Source: Protea cynaroides | Lineage: Eukaryota; Streptophyta; Magnoliopsida; Proteales; Proteaceae | Direction: 5' to 3' | NCBI GenBank assembly: GCA_028583415.1 | Contig: CM053272.1 | Location: 47,782,685 to 47,846,684 of the forward strand | DNA length: 64,000 nucleotides | Part shown: positions 59,401 to 61,518 of the stretch, piece by piece | Layout: each line of letters begins with the position of its first letter | Position numbering within the stretch: the stretch's first letter is position 1 | The notes under the pieces: model-generated | The model's input: only the letters and a program-made list of their open reading frames with translations | The model's database searches: none | What the model was told of the DNA's origin: nothing | Program-made: the position numbers and the translations under genes

Positions 59401-61480
59401 TCCATCTGCCCGACAGAACGGAAAAACAGTAGCATCCTCCAAAGGAAGCTACCTTACATACCATACTTAAAAGCCATCAAATCATTTGAACACCATGAAG
59501 CACAGAGTGACCTACCCTTTCCATTCAATGATGTATAAATCATGGACCACTTTGTCTTCTTCCTATATGCACAAAGCATCAATTTGCCCAAGAGAATCTG
59601 CATCTTTAGACAACCTACCATGAAAACTTGAATAAACGTCATAACCCAAGCAAGTTCCTCTGCCCTAGGAGGAAACAGACCCCCTGAACCCAGTGATACT
59701 CATACTCCCTCCAATCCACTACATAGAAATCATAAAAAGACTTCATTTTTGAAATCCCTTTAGCTCTGTGTTTTTACTAACATCAGGTATATGATTAATT
59801 TTCCCAACAAAATCTAATTAAATATCTTTAAAAAAAGCCTACGAATATATGGTGGAGAATACACATTCCACAATCACCAAAATAACTGGACTTTATAAAA
59901 TTTCCATCTACAAAAAATAAGTAAAAGTGCAATGTGATGACTGAAACATCACTTAGCAGAAACTTGCCTGGATTTGAGGAAAAATTAACAAGTTATTACG
60001 ATCTCTGCACATAATTTTACCCACGGGTGCAGTGGCCAATCCCAATAAAAATTAAAAATGTTCAAGAATTCATAGAAAAAAAAGGTTCATTTGAAGAATT
60101 AAGACAACTAACTGTGCCTGGATCGATAAGTTTAAATAAAACAACCATTAAAAACCATTTACCAGAAGAATATTGATAGCAACAAAAGGACAAACAAATT
60201 TTAATTTTTAAAGACAACAAGAACAATATGAACAAACTGCAAGGTGTAGGAAGCAAAAACATACATTCATACGATGTGCAATCCATCCTTGTCGCAAACT
60301 GAAAAGCCATCCCAAATTATCTAGAGACAAACAAAAAAAGAAGAGAAGCTTAAATTTCTCATCATTTCTAATTTGCATTTAAGCCGGAAACATTATTCAG
60401 ATCTAGTTATTCAACAAAGTTTAATTTGATTCAATGACCAGAACTATCTGCTATTTGATTTGGATGCCTATGGCCTTCAAGGTAACGAAATATTTAGGTT
60501 GGTCTTAAGGAATTTTCACCCTCGAAGTGATCAAAGGGGCACCATCAGTCCATCACCCTTGAAGTCATCAACTACTTCCTCACTCCGTTATTAGCATTTT
60601 TTCACGATTTTCTTGATACCAACAATGGGCTCATTTTGGAAACAATCAAATGATCAAATACAGAGACTAGGGGTAAAAAAAATTTAAGCAGTATTAGATA
60701 TTATTAGAGAGGGAAAGACCCAAACACTACATTGGTTCAAGTACTTGGGATCGGTGAAGGGATCAGCCAGGGCTGATTCTGAGTCATATAGGCCGGAATC
60801 GGGCTGAATCAGCACATGCAAACCCTAGAATCGGCCAACCACGTGGAAGAATTGGCTTTACACGGGGAGGATCAGGGATGAATCGGGGTCAGGCCGTTTC
60901 AATCCAATCCCTCAAGCCATGAACACTACGACTCCATATGGTTAAAAGCAAAGGGGAACAAAGGGAAGTGAAATAAATTCAACAAGGAAATGGAAACTTT
61001 GGATTGAGGATTGTGTAACTACTCAAAATCTTACGAAATATGGTACTTTTCAAATAGACTCCTTAACCATATCATATTTTCTAAGTAAACTCAAGCCATA
61101 TGGTTGAAGAGTGAGTAAATTTTAATAGTTAATTTCATTTTCCTTCTCTTCACTTCACTTTCAACCAGATGGAAACCATTTTTTTCCCCTGAAAATGCAG
61201 AGAGATGCTCTGAAAATGAAGCAAATTAAACATGGATAGCATATTAGTTGCAATTGTGATAGATATGGCTCTCAGTAAATTAGAAGAAAATATAAACATA
61301 AAAACGAACTCCGAGTAATTAAAATGGAATACATATTTTAAGCACACACGGTAAAGAAGAATAACAGAAAGGGTAAGCACCATGAGAGAGCTGCAGTGAT
61401 CGACGGATGATAATGGTGTAAAAAGCCAATGCATAGAGTGACAGAAATATAAGCTCGGTATTCTTCCACGAACGATTCAT
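743..61480 (-). CDS. MBOAT family membrane-bound O-acyltransferase (GUP1/HHAT-like), 15 coding exons, 3' end outside window
   Basis: Coding exons in transcript order: 61480-61381, 60320-60265, 39077-38896, 38807-38759, 38160-38057, 37916-37852, 31200-31130, 21049-20990, 19587-19474, 19126-19002, 18874-18823, 1551-1489, 1238-1129, 1044-952, 824-743. Every internal border is AG/GT, all phases agree, and the 1326 nt translate to 442 codons without a stop. The protein is polytopic. It carries the MBOAT signature around FWKNWHASFNKW (His375), then RYLYIPLGGS, then the IWHDLEW block (His411), the two histidines normally linked to acyl transfer. A CxxC-rich cytosolic loop (RCHIC, residues 214-218) is typical of the plant GUP1-like branch. 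Family members are ER membrane acyltransferases; the plant substrate is not established. From memory the family is about 530 residues, so roughly 90 are missing to the left. The ATG at 61480 was chosen because it matches the usual N-terminus. The exon is open upstream to its acceptor at 61518, so a longer start is possible. The gene looks functional despite introns of up to 21 kb. Confidence 0.93.
952..1044 (-). CDS. MBOAT coding exon 14 (second signature histidine)
   Basis: 93 nt after TTTTAG. It encodes RYLYIPLGGSHKKLLNVWV and the FTFVAIWHDLE block with His411. Donor GTTAGT, phase 2. Confidence 0.93.
1129..1238 (-). CDS. MBOAT coding exon 13 (first signature histidine)
   Basis: 110 nt after ATCATAG. 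It encodes the block from VGGIEAPENMPRCINNCYD to FWKNWHASFNKWLV, with the conserved His375. Donor GTCCTT, phase 2. Confidence 0.93.
1489..1551 (-). CDS. MBOAT coding exon 12
   Basis: 63 nt after CTGGCAG, with a GTACGT donor. It encodes VLNFMWLKFFLIWRYFRFWA and L, phase 0 at both ends. Confidence 0.92.
1552..2280. other. Intron sequence, nothing recognised
   Basis: Left end of the 17.3-kb intron. Only short ORFs without recognisable content; no repeat boundary could be set. Confidence 0.4.
2281..3876 (-). repeat. Left arm of an old large inverted repeat (probably LTR-derived)
   Basis: From about 3085 to 3876 this is the reverse complement of 4930-5726. From about 2775 to 3066 it is the reverse complement of 12237-12356, 13531-13663 and 17835-17852. 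The sequence is non-coding, and a TGTAACATCACAC-type start at 2281 suggests LTR origin. The left limit is uncertain. A fragment of a CGCCTAGGCG-type hAT element (2456-2745) interrupts it. Confidence 0.7.
2456..2745 (-). mobile_element. Truncated hAT-like element, CGCCTAGGCG family (family A)
   Basis: It ends at 2745 in the family terminus (GACAACTATG on the plus strand) and carries many CCTAGGCG/CGCCTAGG words at 2580-2735. Its interior (2460-2540) matches, in reverse, the left part of the complete copy at 7125-8046. The other terminus is missing. Confidence 0.75.
3877..4929. other. Spacer between the arms of the inverted repeat
   Basis: About 1.05 kb of AT-rich, non-coding sequence between the two arms. 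No gene or further repeat recognised. Confidence 0.5.
4930..5726 (+). repeat. Right arm of the large inverted repeat, first segment
   Basis: Reverse complement of about 3085-3876, with a poly-T run at 4991-5012 as the main indel. The match stops at 5726 where pararetrovirus sequence begins and resumes at 12237, so the virus fragment is inserted in this arm. Confidence 0.8.
5780..6264 (+). pseudogene. Pararetroviral aspartic protease remnant
   Basis: A D-T-E-A-T motif near 5795, corresponding to the D-T-G-A-[ST] active site of retroviral-type proteases, opens the region. The flap/C-terminal part is recognised at 5989-6090 by GDFILGNNFTRLY, typical of Caulimoviridae proteases. The active-site glycine is changed to glutamate, and stops and a frame change lie between the two blocks, so no enzyme can be made. 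The reading frame is cut at 6264 by the Harbinger-like element. Confidence 0.75.
6265..7046. mobile_element. PIF/Harbinger-like non-autonomous element (MITE)
   Basis: 20-bp terminal inverted repeats: GTGCCTGTTTGGTAACACTC on the left, and GTGCTTGTTTGGTAACACTC read from the right end. A TTA target duplication flanks it (6262-6264 and 7047-7049), as expected for PIF/Harbinger. It has no transposase. The centre is a GGT/GGC-rich low-complexity tract. Confidence 0.8.
6457..6792 (+). repeat. GGT/GGC trinucleotide-rich tract inside the Harbinger-like element
   Basis: Imperfect (GGTGGC)/(GGTGGT)n sequence. It gives long glycine-, valine-, tryptophan- or histidine-rich ORFs in several frames, which are repeat artefacts. 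Confidence 0.9.
7125..8046 (+). mobile_element. Complete non-autonomous hAT-like element, family A (CGCCTAGGCG)
   Basis: Bounded by CATAGTTGTCAAGGCG on the left and CGCCTTGACAAATATG on the right, with a perfect 8-bp target duplication CAATCAAC (7117-7124 and 8047-8054), diagnostic of hAT-type transposition. Both subterminal regions are packed with CCTAGGCG words. The interior has no ORF but carries a long imperfect hairpin (7625-7770). A ~60-bp segment is duplicated at 7200-7275. Confidence 0.92.
7625..7770. repeat. Internal hairpin shared by several hAT-like copies
   Basis: Imperfect inverted repeat: GGAGTGTAACTCCTTCAT-type arm to 7690 and its complement (AAGGAGTTACGCTCC) at 7740-7765. The same module recurs at 29546-29700, 34430-34600 and 52510-52660, and half of it at 33620-33720. 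Confidence 0.8.
8612..8945 (-). repeat. LTR (3' LTR of the minus-strand element)
   Basis: 334-bp copy of the repeat at 10867-11207, ending in CTCTAACA on the plus strand. The outermost bases (TCCAAC instead of TGTAAC) have decayed. Confidence 0.88.
8946..10866 (-). other. Non-coding interior of the LTR element
   Basis: No gag or pol. A stretch at about 9220-9480 repeats GTTGCATCACGTGCAAC-like and CTCCAACACGAGCAAAG-like phrases. Otherwise nothing recognised. Confidence 0.6.
10867..11207 (-). repeat. LTR (5' LTR of the minus-strand element)
   Basis: 341-bp LTR with TG..CA ends (TGTTAGAGTTAACG on the minus strand) adjoining the primer-binding site. Confidence 0.88.
11213..11900 (+). pseudogene. 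Pararetroviral RT thumb/connection and RNase H remnant
   Basis: Follows the ACCCT duplication and continues the polymerase. A 177-codon open stretch (11367-11900) contains the RNase H blocks ETDASNEHWGAVL (catalytic Asp), FKPAEINYIINEKEILAI (catalytic Glu) and RMDNQAV (catalytic Asp), so all three core acidic residues remain. The frame closes at 11898. This is the best preserved part of the virus, but it is isolated from an intact RT. Confidence 0.85.
11911..12236 (+). pseudogene. Short frame downstream of RNase H (possible second ORF of the pararetrovirus)
   Basis: Starts MSGKPPDKFDKSRSKKSF at 11911, lysine-rich at first, then Pro/Gln/Phe-rich. It is broken by a stop near 12017. Its position after RNase H is where florendoviruses carry a small second ORF of unknown function. 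Identification is by position and composition only. Confidence 0.45.
12237..12356 (+). repeat. Right arm of the large inverted repeat, second segment
   Basis: Reverse complement of about 2950-3066. It continues at 13531-13663 and 17835-17852 beyond two later insertions. Confidence 0.8.
12357..13530. mobile_element. hAT-like non-autonomous element with GTATCGATAC subterminal words (family B)
   Basis: Termini CAAGGAATTAAGTATCG and CGATACTTGATTCCTTG are inverted repeats. The flanks AATGATAT (12349-12356) and CATGATAT (13531-13538) form an 8-bp target duplication with one mismatch, confirmed by the uninterrupted copy of the target at about 2950. Subterminal regions are dense in (G)TATCG(A)TAC words. 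No transposase. Confidence 0.85.
13123..13335. repeat. ~63-bp tandem repeat inside the family B element
   Basis: About 3.5 copies of a GC-rich unit containing GGTGGCCACTGCTGTTGTCT and CCCCTCTTCTGGCGGCGGCA. A related GC-rich stretch lies in the second family B sequence near 17995-18130. ORFs here are repeat artefacts. Confidence 0.85.
13531..13663 (+). repeat. Right arm of the large inverted repeat, third segment
   Basis: Reverse complement of about 2815-2950. The continuation (ACATATGATTAT) is found at 17840-17851, after the solo LTR. Confidence 0.8.
13681..14095 (+). repeat. Tandem duplication of 207 bp in the solo LTR
   Basis: Unit 13681-13887 is repeated at 13888-14095 with few changes. 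Both begin TG(C/T)CAAATGATTCATGTC. Confidence 0.92.
16734..17055 (+). repeat. ~46-bp minisatellite in the solo LTR
   Basis: About seven units marked by GACAAGAAACGGAAGCATCC and GTTGAGTC, with spacing of 45-50 bp and gradual decay to the right. Confidence 0.88.
17835..18490. mobile_element. End of the inverted-repeat arm, then a truncated family B hAT-like element
   Basis: 17835-17852 is the last recognisable piece of the large repeat. After T-rich and GC-rich low-complexity sequence, 18240-18480 is dense in TATCG/CGATA words and ends in a terminus reading CAGTGTTTCGAGTATTG from the right. No matching left terminus is present. Confidence 0.6.
18486..18822. other. Intron sequence before exon 11, nothing recognised
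   Basis: AT-rich. GATATCC/GGATATC-like words at 18490-18600 may be another degraded repeat. Confidence 0.35.
18823..18874 (-). CDS. MBOAT coding exon 11
   Basis: 52 nt after GTTTAG, with a GTAAGG donor. It encodes SGMWKQLSPLEVFIIGYG and is followed by the 17.3-kb intron that holds the pararetrovirus and solo-LTR nest. Confidence 0.92.
19002..19126 (-). CDS. MBOAT coding exon 10
   Basis: 125 nt after TTGCAG, ending in phase 2 at GTGAAT. It encodes LDIPQKNYSAKQVAWYGFRW and on to LTHFFYYNAFAT, with one membrane helix. Confidence 0.92.
19474..19587 (-). CDS. MBOAT coding exon 9
   Basis: 114 nt, phase 0 at both ends. It encodes ERSVPTDKFSFSVYLCYLVY and then APLYIAGPIISFNAFASQ, the conserved core block ahead of the MBOAT signature. 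Confidence 0.93.
19588..20989. other. Intron with a ~100-bp tandem duplication and a family A-like fragment
   Basis: 19948-20046 is repeated at 20047-20150 (both include ATATCTAGTAAT and AACTCTGAAATGT). From 20150 a CATAGTTGTCATGATGCC start resembles the family A terminus, with GGCAAGG/CCAGG words, but no second end is visible. The intron ends at a 43-bp poly-A tract (20946-20983) next to exon 8. Confidence 0.5.
20990..21049 (-). CDS. MBOAT coding exon 8 (cysteine-rich loop)
   Basis: 60 nt after GCTTCAG, ending at GTTAGC. It encodes NHIRRCHICSSGKKCYLLLQ, the cysteine-rich loop. A long poly-A tract on the plus strand starts directly beside the donor. Confidence 0.9.
21050..21800. other. Intron sequence, nothing recognised
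   Basis: AT-rich with poly-C (21322-21334) and poly-T tracts. No repeat boundary or coding region seen. Confidence 0.4.
21809..22840. mobile_element. hAT-like element, family C (TTTCGACCGAAA words)
   Basis: Starts CAGGTTTCGACCGAC and ends TCGAACTTTG (inverted: CAAAGTTCGAGG). A perfect 8-bp target duplication TAAAGGAC is at 21801-21808 and 22841-22848. Subterminal regions carry GGTTTCGAC/GTCGAAACC words on both sides. The middle (22190-22430) has short decayed coding-like sequence that I cannot assign. Confidence 0.88.
22849..23111. other. Intron sequence, nothing recognised
   Basis: Short unassigned stretch before the MITE fragment. Confidence 0.35.
23112..23196. mobile_element. Truncated family A MITE
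   Basis: CATAGTTGTCCAGGC start followed by GCCTTGGAAAATCAGGCACC and GCCTCCAACACCTTGGTT, almost collinear with the complete 122-bp MITE at 51310-51431. It breaks off where the copia leader begins. Confidence 0.7.
24080..24925 (+). pseudogene. copia gag remnant with zinc knuckle
   Basis: Gag-type segment around FDGTHYLIWSRA (about 24167) through YYAELHSLWQELNHYADY (about 24505-24560), typical of plant copia UBN2/gag proteins. A knuckle CEHCGKPWRTKATCWKLHG follows at about 24857-24912; the histidine expected in the standard CCHC spacing is partly altered. A stop at 24283 and frameshifts at about 24428 and 24760 break it. Confidence 0.8.
25150..26290 (+). pseudogene. copia protease and integrase remnant
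   Basis: The protease motif IIDSGATDH is read at about 25162-25190. Integrase sequence appears in scattered frames. The clearest part is AERMNRHLLEVVRTLMFASH (about 25992-26055) and the NYVINRMPTRTL block, the conserved C-terminal half of the copia integrase core. Many stops. Confidence 0.8.
26860..27818 (+). pseudogene. copia reverse transcriptase remnant
   Basis: Recognisable blocks are the KKATTMEEMKALEK start, KVHKLKRATYGLK followed by SPRAWF (about 27260-27325) and the catalytic LLIVYVDD (about 27415-27438). Interrupted by stops and a poly-A expansion at 26873-26890. Confidence 0.85.
27819..28428. mobile_element. hAT-like element of family C type with CATAGTT terminus
   Basis: Starts CATAGTTCGAAAACTCG, ends TTTTTAACCATG, and is flanked by a perfect 8-bp duplication ACTTGAAG (27811-27818 and 28429-28436). 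Subterminal words are CTCGAGATCTCG/GTCGAAAC-like. No transposase. Confidence 0.88.
28437..28941 (+). pseudogene. copia RNase H remnant
   Basis: Resumes the copia frame after the family C insertion: Y-K-D-A-D (about 28492), KSISRCGTFVGGNLITW, and MARSNAEAKFC around 28607-28640 (the SS.EAE-type RNase H motif). Broken by several stops. Confidence 0.85.
28950..30455. mobile_element. hAT-like element, family A, with embedded family C sequence
   Basis: Starts CATAGTTGCCTAGGCG, ends CGCCTTGACAACTATG, with a perfect 8-bp duplication TGTGTGAC (28942-28949 and 30456-30463). It is 1506 bp. Compared with the 922-bp copy at 7125, it carries extra sequence at about 29790-30260. That extra sequence includes a family C-type subterminal block (GGTTTCGATCGAG, TCGGTCGAAACC) near 29955-30030. 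The internal hairpin module is at 29546-29700. Confidence 0.9.
30464..31129. other. Possible copia 3' end, then unassigned intron sequence
   Basis: 30464-30700 may be the 3' LTR of the copia element (TATA-like TATAAATAGAGG near 30589). The rest up to exon 7 is unassigned. Confidence 0.35.
31130..31200 (-). CDS. MBOAT coding exon 7 (isolated exon)
   Basis: 71 nt flanked by a TAACAG acceptor and a GTATCC donor. It encodes VILRMISYGCDYYWAQRDSC and FDQK. It lies alone between introns of 6.65 and 10.08 kb and supplies exactly the segment missing between exons 6 and 8, in phase. Confidence 0.9.
31201..32802. other. 6.7-kb intron, unassigned repeat-like sequence
   Basis: Contains purine-rich and pyrimidine-rich tracts (31380-31460, 31780-31930) and short unsupported ORFs on both strands. 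It looks like old LTR or leader sequence, but no boundaries, duplications or protein motifs were found. Confidence 0.35.
32803..32954. mobile_element. 152-bp family A MITE
   Basis: CATAGTTGTCAAGGCG and CGCCTTGACAACTATG are perfect 16-bp inverted termini. The flanks ACCATAAT (32795-32802) and ACCATAAC (32955-32962) are an 8-bp duplication with one change. Nothing but subterminal GGCG/CCAAGG words lies between the ends. Confidence 0.9.
33007..33552 (+). repeat. Two tRNA-derived SINE-like repeats in tandem orientation
   Basis: 33386-33552 begins GGGACCATCGCACTTGGTGA (box A-like) followed by CTGGTTTGAGTCTAAGGC (box B-like), and ends near TTTTGCACGGGGTTACAGCC. A diverged partner at about 33007-33140 shares the CGCTTGGTGA and CACCGGCTTACAG parts. 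A poly-A/T tail is not clear. Confidence 0.5.
33600..35011. mobile_element. Palindromic hAT-derived cluster
   Basis: About 34050-34480 is the reverse complement of about 34500-34945, centred on the internal hairpin module (34430-34600), making one large imperfect palindrome. 33620-33720 holds half of the same hairpin, and 33770-33900 has TTTCGG/CCGAAA words of family C type. No single element could be bounded. Confidence 0.65.
35012..35786. mobile_element. Family C hAT-like element
   Basis: Starts CAGGTTTCGACCGAAAG and ends TTAGAACCTTG (inverted: CAAGGTTCTAA). Dense in TTTCGGCCGAAA words at both ends, with an interior shared with family A copies (CTAGCAAACTAGGGCCCACA near 35540). No exact target duplication was found, so one border may be shifted. 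Confidence 0.7.
35787..36927. other. Intron with family B-type TATCG words
   Basis: 36230-36535 carries many ATACGG/CGTATC/GATAC words and a right end resembling the family B terminus (CAACGATTTAAGTATCA in reverse). No left end. The rest is unassigned. Confidence 0.45.
36940..37013. repeat. (AT)n microsatellite
   Basis: About 37 uninterrupted AT units. ORFs reading Ile-Tyr repeats here are artefacts. Confidence 0.97.
37014..37851. other. Intron sequence 3' of exon 6, nothing recognised
   Basis: AT-rich intronic sequence without a repeat boundary. Confidence 0.4.
37852..37916 (-). CDS. MBOAT coding exon 6
   Basis: 65 nt encoding GQRLAFLDNYRGTFRWHICF and NF, ending in phase 1 at a GTACTT donor. 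The RGTFRWHICFNF stretch is strongly conserved in the family. Confidence 0.92.
38057..38160 (-). CDS. MBOAT coding exon 5
   Basis: 104 nt after a CTGCAG acceptor with a GTTAGT donor. It encodes IFSQSKYFLLVLWIFNIFFL and on to YEGYSFSIFG, a membrane helix followed by a loop conserved in plant MBOATs of this group. Confidence 0.92.
38240..38705. mobile_element. Solo-LTR-like repeat in intron 4
   Basis: 466 bp with 10-bp inverted ends TGTCACGGCC/GGCCGTGACA (TG..CA), and a TATATAAAG box near 38401. It is the kind of short LTR seen in copia solo LTRs. A clear 5-bp target duplication is not visible, so it is less certain than the other solo LTRs. Confidence 0.6.
38759..38807 (-). CDS. MBOAT coding exon 4 (micro-exon)
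   Basis: 49 nt after ATGCAG, ending at a GTTTGT donor. It encodes CVIFIMSIASANFFLVK, part of a membrane helix. Phase-2 entry and phase-0 exit fit both neighbours. Confidence 0.88.
38896..39077 (-). CDS. MBOAT coding exon 3
   Basis: 182 nt between a CTGCAG acceptor and a GTATGT donor. It encodes DLSDSQWRNFRGNLPVLTL and on to LSYLSYLHGA, including two hydrophobic membrane segments, and ends in phase 2. Confidence 0.93.
39078..39957. other. Intron sequence with an unassigned repeat-like stretch
   Basis: 39563-39937 has a 124-codon open frame on the minus strand without recognisable motifs. It may belong to an unrelated mobile element. Confidence 0.35.
39958..40933 (-). mobile_element. LINE piece 6: 3' end with zinc-binding RT domain (zf-RVT) and poly-A
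   Basis: Minus-strand translation near 40540-40640 contains VPWFDIVWFQGHIPRHNFIA, the signature of the zf-RVT domain at the end of plant L1-type ORF2. The sequence runs to an A-rich tail (TTTTTTCTTTTTTT on the plus strand at 39958-39972). Stops are present. Confidence 0.8.
40934..41804 (-). mobile_element. Solo LTR (minus orientation) inside the LINE
   Basis: 871 bp with ends TGATGCAGTCC and CCTTTGCCATCA on the minus strand. Reverse-complement partner of 55473-56345. Flanks GGCAT and GGCTT are a 5-bp duplication with one change. Confidence 0.82.
41805..42711 (-). mobile_element. LINE piece 5: reverse transcriptase, C-terminal half
   Basis: Minus-strand blocks RGFRQGCPISPFLFTFIMEV (about 42600-42665), then KLTHLVYTFDFDI (the FADD region, changed) and SGLCINRIKSSIF, collinear with L1-type RT domains. 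Stops and a damaged catalytic FADD box show it is dead. Its upstream RT part is on the far side of the 8.1-kb hAT insertion. Confidence 0.85.
42712..42812. repeat. Left terminal/subterminal region of the inverted-duplicate hAT element
   Basis: CATAGTTTTCAAGGCG terminus followed by at least four CCTAGGCG-type words. Near-perfect inverse of 50685-50783. Confidence 0.9.
43194..43272 (+). pseudogene. Plastid trnN(GUU)-like tRNA fragment, left arm
   Basis: TCCTCAGTAG, then TTCAATGGTAGAGCGG, then GTAGGTTTGAATCCTA and CTACTTGGGG follow the acceptor, D-arm and T-arm of organellar tRNA-Asn(GUU) as I know it. The anticodon arm is replaced by unrelated sequence and a few bases are inserted near the 3' acceptor, so it cannot be a working tRNA. 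Confidence 0.7.
43534..46123 (-). CDS. hAT transposase with BED zinc finger and DUF659 (left arm, nearly intact)
   Basis: Exons 46123-44266, 44176-44058 and 43956-43534, with GT-AG borders and a continuous frame, give 799 residues. Domains: BED-type zinc finger (C54, C57, H71, C82) for terminus binding; DUF659 catalytic start with DGWTD (Asp278) and ITDNASNY (Asp339); CAAHCIDL (363-370); and the hAT C-terminal dimerisation motif ASGCERNWSTF across the last splice, followed by an acidic Asp/Glu tail. Two small indels near 43530 end the protein about 18 residues before the stop position used in the other copy. No domain is lost, so it could be active if transcribed. It would act in the nucleus, cutting at CATAGTT ends. 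The gene points from the T-rich centre outward, so its promoter would lie at 46124-46600. Confidence 0.9.
46124..46605 (-). promoter_or_regulatory. Likely 5' region of the left-arm transposase gene
   Basis: Sequence between the transposase ATG and the central minisatellite, mirrored at 46930-47401. No clear TATA box was identified. The role is inferred from position. Confidence 0.3.
46606..46925 (+). repeat. T-rich minisatellite at the palindrome centre
   Basis: About six units of 48-58 bp containing TCTGCTGGTGCTCCATTCTT and CTTCTTCTACCTCTCTGC plus poly-T of variable length. It separates the two arms and gives long Phe/Ser-rich artefact ORFs. Confidence 0.92.
47402..50017 (+). pseudogene. 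hAT transposase pseudogene (right arm)
   Basis: Mirror copy of the gene at 43534-46123. Expected exons are about 47402-49228, 49318-49436 and 49538-50017. The first 219 codons match the left copy closely. Indels at about 48053 and 48090 then shift the frame. A deletion after the DNxSNY motif (about 48436) removes the GKLLMDKRRHLYW region, and another frame change lies at about 48975. Further indels hit the last exon near 49683-49740. The C-terminus keeps the longer ending DTSLFADI. It cannot make a full transposase. Confidence 0.9.
50223..50301 (-). pseudogene. Plastid trnN(GUU)-like tRNA fragment, right arm
   Basis: Inverted copy of the fragment at 43194-43272 with the same altered anticodon arm, so it was captured before the element was duplicated. 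Confidence 0.7.
50685..50783. repeat. Right terminal/subterminal region of the inverted-duplicate hAT element
   Basis: GGAACGCCTTGGTCGCCTAG, further CCTAGGCG words, then CGCCTTGAAAACTATG. Same organisation as the right ends of the short family A elements (e.g. 7950-8046). Confidence 0.9.
50784..50939 (-). mobile_element. LINE piece 4: start of reverse transcriptase
   Basis: On the minus strand AIALCNTIYKFVAKVLVNI is the conserved RT segment that normally precedes the part found at 41805-42711. About 95 residues between the two are missing at the hAT insertion. Confidence 0.8.
50940..51135. mobile_element. Family C hAT-like fragment inside the LINE
   Basis: TTTCGG/GGCCGAAAC words, ending in TTTTGAACCTTG like the family C right end at 35786. 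It splits the LINE reading frame between pieces 3 and 4. No exact duplication seen. Confidence 0.6.
51136..51309 (-). mobile_element. LINE piece 3: reverse transcriptase N-terminal part
   Basis: Minus-strand reading includes FIASWDIVKLDL and then LCLIPKFEGA in a neighbouring frame, the usual L1 order before the AIALCN block of piece 4. Confidence 0.75.
51310..51431. mobile_element. 122-bp family A MITE
   Basis: CATAGTTGTCAAGAC and CGCCTTGATAACTATG termini with CCTAGGTG-type words between. The flanks AAATTACG and TGATTAAG match at 5 of 8 positions. Confidence 0.8.
51472..53156. mobile_element. Family A hAT-like element with a second family A element inside
   Basis: Outer element: CAAGCTTGTCAAGGCG to CCTGACAACTATG, perfect 8-bp duplication GGCCCAAT (51464-51471 and 53157-53164). 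The inner element at 51900-52931 is listed separately. The two right ends lie in tandem (52855-52931 and 53085-53156). Confidence 0.88.
51900..52931. mobile_element. Nested family A hAT-like element
   Basis: CATAGTCAAGGCATTGCCTAG start and CGCCTTGACAACTATG end. The 8-bp flanks AGTATATT (51892-51899) and AGTATATA (52932-52939) differ by one base. Carries the internal hairpin module (52510-52660) and a (TA)n tract near 52790. Confidence 0.85.
53394..53457. repeat. (CT)n microsatellite
   Basis: About 32 CT units just downstream of a TATA-like box in the LTR-like sequence. Confidence 0.97.
53491..55472 (-). mobile_element. LINE piece 2: end of ORF1, endonuclease and start of RT
   Basis: Minus-strand reading from 54850 downward shows a degenerate EEP-type endonuclease (for example the GDFN-like and WSN-like blocks at 54300-54470 and an SD.P.-like block near 54210). 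The linker and the WLNLEDRHSAFFHRSLKAN block (about 53720-53790) follow, then the GQDGF block (about 53505) that opens the RT. All are typical of plant L1 ORF2. 55019-55472 is the Pro/Ser-rich end of ORF1. Many stops and frameshifts. Confidence 0.82.
55473..56345 (+). mobile_element. Solo LTR (plus orientation) inside the LINE
   Basis: 873 bp, starts TGATGCAGTCC and ends CCTTTGCCATCA, with a perfect 5-bp duplication GGGTT (55468-55472 and 56346-56350). Same family as 40934-41804 in opposite orientation. A CTATAAATAAAAAG box lies near 55842. Confidence 0.9.
56346..58072 (-). mobile_element. LINE piece 1: ORF1 (DUF4283-like)
   Basis: On the minus strand a start MANLGLQPINDYFDFSF at 58072 opens a gag-like ORF1. 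Around 57250-57480, IFLFAEEADKL and then WVSLPGLPLHLWCEEAFISI are characteristic of the DUF4283 domain of plant L1 ORF1 proteins. The frame is broken repeatedly. The true 5' end of the LINE lies somewhere upstream of 58072. Confidence 0.8.
58073..60264. other. Intron sequence between LINE and exon 2, nothing recognised
   Basis: AT-rich, ordinary intronic composition. Short ORFs on both strands lack motifs. Confidence 0.45.
60265..60320 (-). CDS. MBOAT coding exon 2
   Basis: 56 nt after a TCTCTAG acceptor, ending at GTATGT. It encodes DNLGWLFSLRQGWIAHRMN, completing the codon split at the exon 1 donor. It is followed by a 21.2-kb intron. Confidence 0.9.
60725..60930. mobile_element. Possible MITE with GATCAG/CTGATTC subterminal words in the first intron
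   Basis: Imperfect inverted ends GGTTCAAGTACTTGGGATCGG-like (left) and GTTCATGGCTTGAGGGATTGG-like (read from the right) enclose a GC-rich block rich in AATCGG/CCGATT words. Flanks ACTAC... on both sides match only in part. It may be a fourth hAT-like family. Confidence 0.4.
61381..61480 (-). CDS. MBOAT coding exon 1 (start codon and first membrane segment)
   Basis: Begins with ATG on the minus strand (cat at 61478-61480) and encodes MNRSWKNTELIFLSLYALAF and on to RRSLQLSH, a membrane-anchor N-terminus. It ends in phase 1 at a GT donor (61379-61380). The exon itself starts at 61518 after a TATCAG acceptor, so an upstream 5'UTR exon is implied. Confidence 0.9.
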
Positions 61481-61518
61481 TTGTCGAAATCTCGCCTTAA
61501 TATCTTGCTCAGTGACTC

